Shown: positions 1 to 13,180 of the stretch, in pieces | Position numbering within the stretch: the stretch's first letter is position 1 | Layout: the number at the start of each line of letters is the position of its first letter | Assembly: GCA_008921705.1 (NCBI GenBank) | Contig: VFFE01007126.1 | Location: forward strand, 417,830-481,829 | Origin: Burhinus oedicnemus | Taxonomy: Eukaryota > Chordata > Aves > Charadriiformes > Burhinidae | DNA length: 64,000 nucleotides | Direction of reading: 5' to 3' | Notes under the pieces: generated by a model | Database searches by the model: none | What the model was told of the DNA's origin: nothing | What the model saw: only the letters and a program-made list of their open reading frames with translations | Made by a program: the position numbers and the translations under genes

Positions 1-95
1 CCCGAGCGATCAGCCCTGACGAGGCTGTTGGTGGCCCCTATTCACAAAAAACAGGGGGACGAGAGGAACGGTCTTACTTGCTTTCTTTGCCCCCG

Positions 96-139
96 AAAAA
101 AAAAAAAAAAAGAAAAAAAAAGAAAAGGAAAACACACAC
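96..139. repeat. A-rich low-complexity tract
   Basis: Runs of A broken by single G residues, ending in ACACACAC. Confidence 0.9.
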
Positions 140-3009
140 ATGCTGAAAATTGTGTCACAAATGCCCAGCATCAACTGTATCGCGCTCTCAGGAACGGGGT
201 GGGGGGATGAAGATGCAGGCTTTTCCTAGGTTGGAGGAGTGAATGTGTGAGTTAACAATTATTAAGGGTGACTGTTAAACATTGCCCTTAGTTCAAGAAG
301 CAATCCACGATGCAGAAATCCTCTCTTAAAAAAAAAAAAAAAGCTTTACATTTTCACATGTCGATAACAGCAAGCTATACGCTACACGTTATAACTACTG
401 TTATTTCTCATATTTTCTATATTTTCTCACATGGGTGTGCAGCCGCAAGTTTTTCTGCAGCTATCCACAGATTATACATTGTTACTGGTGGTACAGCTGA
501 CTCTGTTTGCAATTAGGCTTGTCCGATACTTTTTTGATCATAACCCTTATTTTTCAGATGGTTACATTTTGCCCTACTGTGCTGCATACAATTTCCCATA
601 CTTGTGTCTGACAATTTTTTAAAGCTTTTTTTTCCTTCATTGGGCAAAAATAGTTCAATTGTTTCTCCAAACAAATTAAAGGAAAACTCTCTTTCCCACT
701 CTCCTCCCCTACGTTAAAAAAAGTCTTTGCATCCAAGTCACTGAAAACTTGTAATGTTTTCCTCTTCTGGAGATGGAACTTGGGTATGGGAGTGATGGCC
801 AACAGAAATCTATTTGAATTTAGTCCCATTAGGAAATGGGGGTGGAGGGATTGTAGTTTGTATGTGGTCAATTAGAGCTTTGCTGCTAAATTAACCAGAG
901 GTCCTACCTACATTAAATGCCACTGTTTTAGGGGGGGTACTTTTGGCATCGTCTCCAGAAGACAAGTGAGCGTGCTCCAGTGTTGGGCTGCAGCAGCTGG
1001 AGTGGACAACCCTTCTCAATGTCTCTCCCCATCAGTCGTACACGGCAGAGAAATTACTCTGCCTTCAGGAAGCTCTTCCACTCTGCCTGTACACAGGCAG
1101 GCAGCAAAGAGATTGAAGGTTAATTCTGTCTGAAGTGCAGAGAAATCAGAATATTACCTTGAAATAACATGGCAAATGAGAGTTGCTTGTATGTGAAAAA
1201 AACCTGGGGCAAAGAGTTCTGGAGAGACAGAGCTTTTCCTCTGGCCTCATTTGTTATATCTGTGCAAATCTCTGTAGCAAATAAGCTAACAGTTATAGAG
1301 GCAATAATCTCATTTACCTCCACAGTCGTGATTCATTCGTTCTCCTATGCTAAGCGAAAGAGTGGTCTGCTGGGGGATGGGCGGGGGAACCAGAACCAAA
1401 ACCAAAACCAACACAACGATGTATTTAATTTTATGACCGTGAGCAGATCAATTTAGAATTGCAGAGGTAATTTTAATTCCAGTATTTCTTATTTATGAAA
1501 CCTTGATTTTTTTTTCCAGCTTCACACTCCCTTTAACATAACCAAAAGTCTTCATTATACTAGTACCTAAATCCACCAGGAAGAGCAAGGAAGGCCTTTT
1601 AACTTGCTGCAGTACAAACATAAAAGATAGCCCATGTAACACAAAGTTTATGGTCTCAACATTCACAAAAAACCCTAAGTCTGATGCGGCTGAGTGTCCT
1701 TGTCAAACTGCGTGAGAAAGGGTATTTAACTACACCCATACGCTCAGGTCTATTGAAATTTGTTACAAGCTTCTAACTCCTGAGCAAATACATTTTGTCA
1801 TCTAAGGCCAAAACTCAAAACCCTGGTTACAAATATCACCGTGTCCAAAGACCAGCAATTATGTTATTCCTAACTGCTATTCTTTAAAGCGAACGCACCA
1901 TCTTCCAGATGGGAAACAGATTTGATAAACACATTTCAGTGCTGGACTTTATTCAGCATTACAGCTCCTCTCTGAACCTTCTCCAGAGTCACCATCGCTG
2001 CATTGTGCTGACTAGAGCTGGGCTTAGTTTTTCAACAGAAACTTCAGCCATTCTAAACAAGAGTAATACAAATTTTCTGTCATCTTCTCATATTCATCCT
2101 CCCATTTATACTTCCATTTGTGCTGGCTATTTTGTTCACAGCAGCACTTTATACATTCCCTTGATTATTCACTGTGATCTGCAAACCTTTCCTGGCATGA
2201 AATTTAACACACAGAGAAGGTTTTAATTATTCTGAATTTTCAGTGAAGTTTGGAGCTTTTTGTTTTGGTTTGTTTTTTTTGTTTGTTTTTTTTTAATTAT
2301 TTTTCTAAATCAGCAGAAAAAAAAATCAGAATCTGAACACAACCCTGTTTTCCTGATCAGTATAACCTTATATTGTCAACGTTCTTTTTTCTTACTTTTT
2401 CTATGTAACATATTTCTTTAAAAATTGGTACAGGGGGTACTGTGAGTAAAACTAGCATTTGCAGGTGTGTTTCTAACTGATTCTCAAGTTAAAGTTATTC
2501 TTCCATTAGGTGAAAGGTTATGAACAACTCATTGAATGCTTATGAACTTGGTGGGGCGCTCAGGTATGGCTGCTGTCTCATAAAGCTCTATCTGCAGCTT
2601 TAACACGTAGCGAAGAAGGGTTTATGTGCACCTGCTGACACCAGGGCTATACGTAATGCAGCTGTTGGTGCACAAAGCCTTTTTCATAAACAGCTGCCTT
2701 TACCCTGTAGAATCATTCTGCCCACCTTTATGGGGAACTGAGTCCCCACTTACTCATTAACCTTCCCAAGTGGATTTAAATATGGTCCTTATGAAACCAA
2801 TAAGATTTTTGTTGACACAGTATATACCTAACTCAAACCCACAAGGAAAAAAAAAAAGAAAATTAAACCTATTTAAATCTACTATAACATCTTCATCCTC
2901 TTTGGGGTGGGGGGGACCTGTCTTCTGGTTGAACCCTCAGCTCCAAGTAAGGACAATTTTGAAGTTGTGCCAGATTTCCCAGGGTCATATTCAGCTGAGG
3001 TCTTACTAT
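140..3009. other. No recognised gene
   Basis: AT-rich unique-looking sequence with short A and T runs. Open frames are short and have no recognisable similarity. Confidence 0.7.
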
Positions 3010-4235
3010 TTCCAATGATGGAGATTCCACAGCCTCAAACCCGTTCCAGTGTTTGACCACATTTGTGATCCCTCCCCCCTCCCCAGTATCTGATAGGTCT
3101 CTTCCAGCTTGTGCTTGTTGCCTCTCACGGTGAAAAGGCCTCTGTGGACCTCCAAGAGGGCTCCATCTTCTCTATACGTACCCATCAGGTAGCTAAAGAG
3201 AACAATAACATTCCGATCAGTTTTCTCTTTTTAAGACTGAACAGCCTGACCTTCTCAGCCTCTTCTTGTATGTCACGTACTCCGGCCCTCTCACCATCGT
3301 GGCAGCCCTCCTCTGGATTTGCTTTTTTATGTCCATGTTTTTCATGTAGTGGGTAACTCAAAACTGCACACAGTAGTCCAGAGGCGATCTCACAAGTACT
3401 CCACAGATGGGAATAACCGCTTTTCTCAACCTGCTGGCTGTTCCCTCGCTATTTTGGCCCAGGATGCCTTTGGCCTTGGCACACTGCTGATTCCTTGTTG
3501 CTCACCAGGACCCCCAAATACTTTTTTGCAAAGCTCTTTTCTATCCGCTTGCCCCCCAGCTCATAAAGTGGATGGCTATTCTGTCCCAGATACAGGATGC
3601 TGCACTGGCATTTGTTGAAGTTTATGAGATTCCTGCCAGTTCATTTCTCTACCTTGCTGAGGTCCCTCCAGGGCACTGACCAATCCTTCCCAATTTGCTG
3701 TCATCTGCCCTTCATCTCGTTACTGAGGTCTCTGACAAAGATGTTACACAGTATCGGCCTCAGTATCCACCCTTGAAGCATACTGGCCACCAGCTGGACC
3801 TGCTACTGCTGATCACAGACTTTGAGCCCAAAGGCCCGGACGATTTTCCACCCAACTTATCTTCCACTTACCTGTTTCATACGTCCTTGATGTGGTTAAA
3901 GGAGGTCTATGGGTGATTGTGTCAAAAGGTTTGCCAAAGTCAAGATAAATTACATCCACTGCTCTCCCCTTCTCCACAGACTCAGTTATCTTGTTATAGA
4001 AAACAGTCAGGTTTTTCAGGCACAATTTGCCCTTTGTAAACCCTTACTGCCTCTCCCCGGTCACCTTCTTGTCTTTCAAACACCTGGACATGGTATCCAG
4101 GAGGATTTACTACTTAATCCTCCCATAGACTGAGGTCAGGCTGGCTGGCCTGTAGTTCCCTGGTTCTCCCTCCATGAAGATGGACACGACATTTGTCTTT
4201 TTCCAGTCACCAAGCTCTTCTGCAGTCACCACCAC
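3010..4235 (-). repeat. Old CR1 LINE, antisense, with ORF2 remnant
   Basis: It reads as a decayed reverse complement of CR1: a GATGGAGATTCCACAGCCTC block near the 3' end, then GCCCTCCTCTGGATTTGC, then ORF2-derived sequence. Many substitutions separate it from the younger copies in this window. Boundaries are approximate. Confidence 0.85.
3813..4025 (-). pseudogene. CR1 reverse transcriptase remnant
   Basis: An open stretch of about 70 codons within the old CR1 contains VDVIYLDFGKPFDTI, recognisable as the LINE reverse-transcriptase motif YLDFxKAFDxV. The rest of ORF2 is broken by stops and shifts, so no enzyme can be made. Confidence 0.8.
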
Positions 4236-7200
4236 CTTTACACAGTACACACACAAACCTGTCGTGACACACATACCCTATTGTTACTACAGTGCCCCTC
4301 TGAGCTCACTTCACGTCTCCAAACTATCACGGATTATCCTCCTTCCATTAGCCCTTTACCGTATTCTGCCCTCTCAAAATAACACATTGACTTATATGAC
4401 ACTATGTTCTTTTAAAGCATCTAGGATCTGGCTCGGATCCTTCAATGGCGTTTTGGCTTTGTTGCCATTTGATACAGTGATACACTGGACTCTTGAAGTG
4501 AAGAGCATATCCTCAGCATATAGTGCTTATGTGCTAAAACTAAAAATAATATCTTTTTTTTTTTTTGTCCTAGAAAAACTTCAGACATAAAAAAGAAATT
4601 TTTTTGTACCTCCAATAACAAACTTGTAAATTAAAAAGTAGCTAATCAAACATCTTATTGTATCTTGATGTCTTATTAATTCAATAATTTGCTTCATATT
4701 CATTTTTTTAAAAACAGATAACCTTGAAAAGCTCCATACTTTTTTAATACAAGGACTCGATCTAGATCAATTTCACCTTATAAACTGTTTTTAAGAGAGT
4801 TATAAATGTATAGGGTAAGAAAGAATTAGATTTTTAATCAATATCTGTGCAAATATTTTTACACTAGAATAAATGACTCGTTTTACTCATGCTACTTTGG
4901 TAGCAGTTCCTGCTAAGACAAGATACTGTTCAACTGAGGGAAATACACCTGTAGAGCTAAAGCACAATTGCTTTACTAGTACCATAAGTGTATATATTTT
5001 TCTTGTATTGTGGTATCATACCAAACCCCTTGCATTTTTACCTTGCTGGACCTGCACCTCCGTTTACCCAGCCCACTTGCTTCTGCCACTTTCCTTCAGC
5101 GGTTGTGTCCACATGAAGGGCTGGATCAGACAAACAAAATCTGCCCCTGAAGTTCTTCTTGCACACTGTGATGGGATCGTTGAGCAGGTGGCACCAAATT
5201 CCAACCATGAGAAAAGGGGTAGTGCCTGCTGGGCACTCCTGGGCAGCCTGCTGGAGATGACCCTGCTTGAGCAGAGCGGTTGGACCAGATGACCTCTAGA
5301 AGTCCATTCCAGCCTCAGGAATTCTGTGGCTCTGTGATATTCTTCGTGGAAAACGAAATTCTTTCTGCTACTCTGCTTTATTTCACACTGCTCTCCCAAC
5401 TTCTCCAATCAGTCTTCTCTTTAAGCATTTTTTTTTTTCTTTTGGGCTTTTTTCCCCTTTTATCTTTAGTTTTGCTAGTCTTTTATTGTCTGGCTCTCCC
5501 ATATTCTCATCCTGCAGCATGTGCTCAACAACAGTTATGCTATGACATACTCTGTGTATTCATGCAGTCTATTCAAAAAGACATTGCCGTTCCTCCTACT
5601 GAGAATGAAAAAAACCCATCTCACCCCTATACTCTGACTTTAACCAAAAATGTAATCGGCCCTCAAGCATACACATTAAGGGGTATAACTGAGCTACATA
5701 TAAGAAATATAGCTAGAAGTGTTTCATTATGGCTTTGCTGTTTAAAGAGTGATGTTCTCTTCCCCTTGTAATTACACCATTGAATATGTTAACTTACCTT
5801 TTGTTTAGAATTGTGTAACACTGTCTTCTTCCCTTGATTTCCTGCACCTGAATACATAAATTTTTGTACCTTGACAAGAATTTGATAATAAAGAGCAGTG
5901 CTGAGGAAGGGCAGAATCAAAAGCCATCCCACCATCAGCAAACGGATACGTACGCCTTAACAAGCCCCCTAGACACACTCTTTGTGATGCTCTCTTTGGG
6001 ATGTGCTCTGAAAAATTATTCTAAGGCAGCTTTATTCATTCATATTTAACAACTACTTCCCATCGCTGACCACATACATTAGAATGTTTTCCTCCTAAAT
6101 CATAATGATTGCACAACCCTCAGCCTAAGTGGCCCTACTTCTTTTATGTTGAATGTACTTTCTAAATTCACTATTAGGCTTGAGTAATTCACTATTACAC
6201 CTTGAGGATGATCAATCTGTCTTCTCCATTGGCCACTTACTATGTAAATCTAGAGTTATGTACACATGTAAATTTACTAGTTCATGTAATTAGAGCACAG
6301 AAAATATAAAAACCCCAAAACCTCAGAGTGGTGGTGAAGCATGTTTTTAACCAGCAAAAACTCAGCATGTCTGTACAAGTAGCACATTTCACGCAGCAGA
6401 CTTAAGATCTGCCTCTCTATGTTGCAGTTCTTAATGCCATTATGAAAGAGATGAAATCAAGATGGAAGGATGACAGTGATTTAGTCACAGAACCAGTTAA
6501 ATGGCTTTCCAAACTTGAGGTCACAGATAGATTTTTGATTTACAGATAGCACAGAAGCTTGATCTTACAAACCTTTAACTGAAGTAAATAAAGTCCAGAA
6601 AGTATGAAGAAGGAAATTGTAAGGAGCCTGGCTTCACTTCAGGATAGAGTTAAGAGTTTTATGTTCAAGTTCTGTAAATTCAGACATTCAGCTGCTTGCT
6701 GGCTGCTTTTTTTTTTACTTTTTAAAAATTTTTATTATTACAATTACATTTTCATTAGAGCTTCTTAAGCTCATGGTTTTGGTTCTATTTCCTCCCCTAA
6801 ACTCCAGAATAAACAAATTTTTGTATGGAATTATTTAATCTAACAAATATTTGAAAAATTTATTGTCCCTGAACCTTCTCAACTACATAGTAGGACAGAG
6901 CTTTTCCATCCCCTCAGACTGTCTCCATTTCACCCTAATGGAAAGCATCAGGGACAGGGAACAGCCATTCTTAAAGACAAAGCCAGAGAGTGCAGAGCAA
7001 CCAGAAAAGTTGAAGATTTCCCTGATCAGCTTTGAACATCTGTCCTTCCCTTCCCCAAGCAGCAACTCGGATTTGCAGACTCCTTGTTCAAGGTGGTCTC
7101 CTTGAACCGGATTCCCCCACTTTTGGACTTTAGGAGCAGACACTATTACCACACGAACCTCCATATGTAGGATCAAGATGACACATTGCTCACAATACAG

Positions 7201-8414
7201 CAAGCAATTCTATGGTTTTGTTTCTCCTTTCTTGTATCAGGAAGGAAAGGTAAAAATGTTGAGTTTTAAACAATCACCAGGCATGAATTAGCACCTCACC
7301 AAAATGAGTCTCAGCTCCAGCCTCCCCGCACGCTCAAGTAGACAGGTCTGCATCAGTAAAAGATAGTTCACGTTTCTGAAGTTGCGATCCTACCATAGTA
7401 CATTCTCACATCTCTGGGTTTTGTCGACAGAGATACTGCTTTTGGTTTTACTACATGTGCCTGTTATATATCCATTCAATATGGCTCACCAGGAAATAGC
7501 AAGGTTAGCAAAGCCAAGGCTGAAGGAGGAAGAGGCTACAATTCTATCACATTTTGAAAGTTTTTTTTATGCTCCCCCACTCCAGCCGTTCCACTGAAGT
7601 TCTCAAATACATTTGTAATAATTATCATAATGAGTGCAAAACCAAATATTAAACAGTAAAGCTGTTTCATAAAAACAAACAAACAAAAAAGATAAAAGGA
7701 ACTACGAGAGAAATGGATAAACCAACTTGGGGCTTGTATTTGCAGTGAGATAATACATGCTTGAATAGGTGCTTGAAAGATGATGCGAATGCACTGAATG
7801 GTTTGGAAAAGCACGAGTTGTAACCACGTGTGTACTTACACATAACTTAACCAACTCAACCTTACCATTGTCCGGTGACTCCAACCTGACAGCTGAGGTA
7901 ATGGGCTCTGTCAATAGTTGCGCTTGCACAGTTTAAATCAACAAGTGCTTTGCAAGAGCCGCTGAAGGCCTAACATTTAGAAGACAAGTGGAACCAAGCT
8001 ATCCCTCCTCCCCGACCTTTGCAGTCCTTTCTATGTCCCTCTCAGAAGATGAGTTGCAACCTAAGCTTTCCCCTCCCCGTTTTGACTCATAATTAAGAAA
8101 CATCCTGCATCAGACAATTCAAGTATATTTGATGAGATGATCACAGATACTGTGCTCACTGGGATGCAGGCTTCCGAAAACAATTGTCCATTGTATATTC
8201 CTCTATCCAGTCTCAGCCGTATGCTTACCAAAGGGAAGAAAAGTCCTATAAAGAACAGGCTGAGCTGAGACAAAGTTGTCCATTTTTTTACATCAAAGAG
8301 TGCCAAAGTATGAGGAGGAATTTAATTTCTGTACAGAAAACTATCACATTCCCTCTTAGTTTAAACACAGCTAGGTTGGTTAAATATATACCCTGAATCC
8401 AGAAAAAAAGAAAC
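4236..8414. other. No recognised gene apart from a CR1 tail
   Basis: AT-rich sequence with the CR1 tail at 5241-5338 and a T-rich run at about 4552-4566. The longest plus-strand frames (to about 160 codons near 5.3-5.8 kb) are low-complexity hydrophobic or continue out of the CR1 tail, and are not convincing as protein. Confidence 0.65.
5241..5338 (+). repeat. CR1 LINE 3' tail, sense
   Basis: A short piece includes TGACCCTGCTTGAGCAGAGC and ends ATTCTGTGGCTCTGTGA, a second CR1 3' tail subfamily type. It is moderately decayed. Confidence 0.8.
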
Positions 8415-9065
8415 AAGATCATGAGGCTGAAAGAGGTCAAGAGGCCATCTGTGTCCACCCACTTCTTTTAAGGCAGGATGATCAACACCTATCTCACTCC
8501 TAATGCATTGGTCTAACCTGTTCTTAATGACCTGTGATGAAGACATCTCGGCCTCCCAGGCTACTGCATTGCTCTGCTCTCTTCACAATGCTTTCTAGTG
8601 CTTAAACATGGTTTCGTTTGCTGCATTTTAGGCCTTTATCTTCTCCTCAAATCTACCATAGATATGGAGATGGGGCTTTTTCCTCCTTTTTTTTTTCCTT
8701 TTTTTTTTTTTCCTTTTTCCAGTTCTCACCGTTTTCAGAGCTGCTGCAGTGTTTCTCTTCAAGTCTTTTTCTAGCCTGAGCAACCCCAGTTCCTTCCAGC
8801 TCTGCTTTTAGGGCATGTTATGCTGGTCTCCTCTCATTCAAGCTGCTATGGACTTTCTCCAGTTGGTGCAGAGAAAAGGATGCATTTTTGATACTGAGCA
8901 TACTGCTTAGTTTGAGGCCTTACTGATGCTGAAAGCATTACTTCGTTTGCCACGCAGGCTGTATGTCCCTTTCCACATCCCAATAAGCATTTTATTCCTC
9001 CCCTACTCCTGCAACAACATGGCATTGCTCGCTGTTGTTCAGAGATCAGATCCACCATCCTGACT
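8415..9065 (-). repeat. Ancient CR1-like LINE fragment, antisense
   Basis: The plus strand shows the ordered landmarks of an antisense CR1: GGCCATCTGTGTCCACCCAC, GACATCTCGGCCTCCCAGGC, the GAGCAACCCCAGTTCC block and GTTTGAGGCCTTACTGATGC. It is heavily diverged and interrupted by T/CT-rich sequence at about 8675-8720. The family assignment is by eye. Confidence 0.65.
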
Positions 9066-12000
9066 TTAGGACCCCTAAATTTAAAAATGCAGTTTAATAT
9101 ATTATTACAGACATTATATTGATGTAAAGACATACACCACTTCAACTGAAGAACTCATCCAGTCGTTATTTAAAAAAAAAAAAATTAAAGAAAGAAATCT
9201 AACTGAGGTGTTTAGAACACTAATATGTGTACATTTTAGCAAGATCAAAAACTCTAAATCAAAGCATAATAAACAAAGACTATTGCTACTGCTTGTGGGC
9301 GGACCTGCCTGAATTTTTCAAAGACAATGGCACATACATTATTTTCTGTACTGATCCTATTTCTACAAATGAGAATCAGGAATATCAGAAAACCACTTTT
9401 TTAACTACAGAAAAGTCTTAGTAACATCTCATTATAGTCTTAAGCCAAACAGTCTGATTTGTAGGAAAAAAACCCTCCAAGGCTGGAGAAAGATACTATG
9501 TATGTCCATGAAACTAAGATGGTCACATTTGCTCAGGTATTCTGTTCATACCTGTACATTTTTTGAAACAGGTCACATAACTATAGGTTCAAACAGGGAA
9601 CGACACTTCTGCTGTTGCAGTGATTAGTTGTTGAACGGGAGCCCATTTTGCTAAGGACCGTACAAGTTTATTGCAAAAAGATTTTCCCTGGCCAAACATT
9701 ACGAGCTAAATACCAGATAAGGAACGTGTGGATTGGAAAAAAATAAATAAATAAACCCCCAACTTACGACCCCCATCCCCACCCTGCACCTAGAGGATGG
9801 AGTTAAAAGAACACTGAAAAATTGGCCAAGTACAGGGCTTGGTATGACAGAGAGGTGTCCTACTCCAGCAGCTGCTTAACTGTTGTTGAGTCACTCTTGG
9901 TAGAAACTAGAGCAGGGTAAACAATGCAACAATTCAAAAAATTCAGGAGACACCCTTAGGTAAGTGCTTCGGCAAATATATTTAGCTTTGCCGGGGATAC
10001 TCACCGAGACTGCTTACATGCCTAAGTACCTTGCTAATCGGGAGGCTGTTTAAGCTATTTGGAGTCAGAAATTGAAATGTGTTTGTTTGTGTGAAGCTGG
10101 TGGGCCTGGTTTTAGCTAGCCCTTGCAGGACAGAATCATGCATAATACAATATGCCTTCCCAACGTGCCTGCAGTTGAACTTATTTGCTACCTATATACT
10201 TTTAAGGATGATTTTTACTACCCATTATTGCAGACCCATGTAGTCCCTTTCTTCTGTTAAAATGAAAAACATCAGTGGAAGAAATTAATCAATCCAACAA
10301 TTCAGTATTCATAAATTACTTATAATTTTGAGGCAAAGGATGTTTGCAAACATAAAAAAGCTTTTTTAGAAATTACTTAAATCTCATCCCCTACTGCTTT
10401 GATAAAAGCTTTAATTTTCTTTTAATAACAATGATAAAGAAGGAACCCTGGATTGTGACATGCAAAACGAGTAGTATTCAAGGAAAGTAATGTGTAAGTG
10501 TGTATAACTTGTGTACAATTTTGAGTATGTCAATATTCATAAATATAATACATTGTGTTTTGTTGTATACTTATTGGTAAATATGGAGCACAGGGTTTGG
10601 TTTTCCATACCAACTGTCTTACATGCAATTTTATGACAAAATGCATTTTACTTTGTAATCTACCCATAAAAGCAGAGTAAAATATTACATACCCCTGTTA
10701 AATGGATTATATCCCTTTTTTCTGGAGTGGCTGCTCATGATATTATTCAAGATATCTATTTGATTCATTACTTTAAAGTGTGTTAAATTCCTCAGTGCCT
10801 GTTTCTGAGCATTCTCTTCACTGACACATTGTAAGTACTTGCAAATTTTGGTGGAGTAAAAAGATACGTTGGTTAGAGAAGTCATGTATCGTATTTCTAT
10901 TTAACCATCAGGTGGCTACTATACTACAACTATGTAGTACTAAATTGCAATTTGATTTTTATACGAGGACAGACAAAAATAAGCAGTTCTTGATACAGCC
11001 CATAGTTGTTCTGTCTATATTCCACCATTAAGCTTATTTCCCAAGAACTTTCTCACTATTCTGTCAAAAACTAGAAAAAGTAAATGATAACCGCGGATAC
11101 CAAGGAGAGCATAAGCAAGGAATAGTAGGCTTGCCTACATCAAGTAAGTCTTCCTAATTCACATGACTCAAACAAGAAAATCAAGTAAGCTGGCAAACCT
11201 CAAACAATGGAATGAAGAAGTAATGCAAGAGTAATTCCTAATTAATGCTGTTTATTTTGCAGAAGCAGAGTATTTAAACATTTGGAATTTCACCTGAACA
11301 CCACCATTCAGAATATGTTGCTTTTAAAGCCTATATTTATCATTTGTGATATAATGCATTATATCTCAAAATGTACCTATATACACATTATAGGCATAAA
11401 ATGCCATCTATAAAATCACCAGCTGTAATTAAACACGCTGAAGTCAAAGCAGAGACAAAGTAAGAGAAGCTAAAAGAGGAAAAGATAAAACCATACATAT
11501 TTCTGGGCAGATAAAATTCTAATAAACAAGAATACTTTCAAGAGATAATTTCTCTGCTTTACATGCAAAATGCCAGTTTGGTGACTAGAGTAAGGAATTC
11601 TGGAAATTAAATGCAAATGAAGGTGAAACTGAAAATCAAGTTGTTCCTTACACAAGGAAATGTACATACATATTAGATATCCCATAATCCATTACCAAAT
11701 CATGATTGAATTGCTAATTCAGAGCAACTGAAAAGGTTTACTACAAAAAAAAAAAAAAAAAAAAAAAAAAAAGCGCTTTGTAGTTCTTGTGTGACTGGTT
11801 CACACACAGGTAGGTAGAAATCTGCATCAAAACCCTGCGTCAGCTCTTTTTTATACGAACGCCTTGTGTTACCCTTACCTTGCCCCATGCATTGGGATGG
11901 AACTGCAGCACTGACATCACTTACACGATGCAAAATAAGTTGTACAGCATTAAAACAAGATCGCAGACGACCTTTCTCTGCTGATACCCTATGCTTTTTT

Positions 12001-13082
12001 CCAGCCAGTAGCAGTGGCATGCCGTTCCTATCGATACTGCTCCTTATTGCCTGTTTTTATGTATAAATACTACTCTGCAGAAAACGCCCCTGCGAGTGGG
12101 GCAATGGAAGCCAAAGAGCTTTCAGTGTATCAACTCTGAACTAAAGGCTTAAAATTCCCTAAAAAGTACTATGTTTTTAGCTCTGTTAAAAAGCACGTTA
12201 CGTCTGTACTGTTTCATAGTCGGTTGGGTAGTGTGTTTTGTACCTCAGACAGGAGACCCTGCTCTCACACCCAAACCCCCGTGCGCTTGGGGTTCCAGAG
12301 GCAGGGTGGGCTCAGCCACTGTAAGTCAGGCAAGTCTTTAGGCATTGAAGAATATAATCGTAAAACTTCTGAAGAAAACCACTGTGTAAGCCAGACTTTC
12401 AAAGTTGACATCAACTAGCAATCCCAGCATGGGTTTAATGGTGAAAAAAAGCAATGCAAGCATTTGAGTTTTAGAACTGGACTTCTCAGCCAGAATAAAG
12501 ATATTATTTACCACTTGGGCGAAGGGATCCATTTTAGTACAAGCCAGGACCGAGACACAAATTTACACTTTTTGGATTCGCACTCCAGCGGTGTGTTCCT
12601 TTTGCCCCAGCTGCACTCCTTTAAAACAGTCCTTGCCTCCACCGTAGCTTCTCTTGGTCTTCACTTCCTCTTTCACCCAGATTTTTAAAAAATCCCCGCC
12701 AGCCTTTTCCACAGAGAAGGTGCTTTCTCTCCCATCTTGAGCAAGTGTGGCCAGAGGGGAGGCATTGCGGGGGGAAGGACATGCTGCCACGGGTGGCTGG
12801 AGCCAGGGGTCCTGCCCTGCTGGGTGCTGGCAAGTGCAACGTGGTCCCACCCAGCCCTCCAAAGCCAGCGCTCAACCTCGATGGTCCCTCACAGGCACCA
12901 GAGAGAAAAAAAAAATCATTGCACTACTGGCAATTCAAAGAAATAGCTGGGTGAAGAAACAATATAAAAATAATAAAAGTTCTGAGGTTTGTTTGTTTCT
13001 TGCTTTTTAAAAAAAAAAACCCAAAAGTTGCTTTGCTGTGGAACTTATTCTTTTGAAACCTGGGCATCAGGCAGTTGTGGGG
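9066..13082. other. No recognised gene
   Basis: AT-rich apart from a GC-richer patch at about 12560-12900. All frames of that patch are open for short stretches, with no splice-supported or recognisable protein. Confidence 0.65.
11745..11772. repeat. Poly(A) run
   Basis: 28 consecutive A residues. No retroposed gene body was recognised next to it. Confidence 0.95.
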
Positions 13083-13180
13083 AAAATAAAGTAAAATAAA
13101 ATAAAATAATATAAATACAAATAATAAAATAAAATAAAATAAAATAAAATAAAATAAAATAAAATAAAATAAAATAAAAT
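13083..13180. repeat. (AAAAT)n pentanucleotide microsatellite
   Basis: About 98 bp of AAAAT/TAAAA units, near-perfect from 13126 to 13180 and interrupted before that. It produces phenylalanine/leucine/isoleucine-rich minus-strand ORFs that are not genes. Confidence 0.97.
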
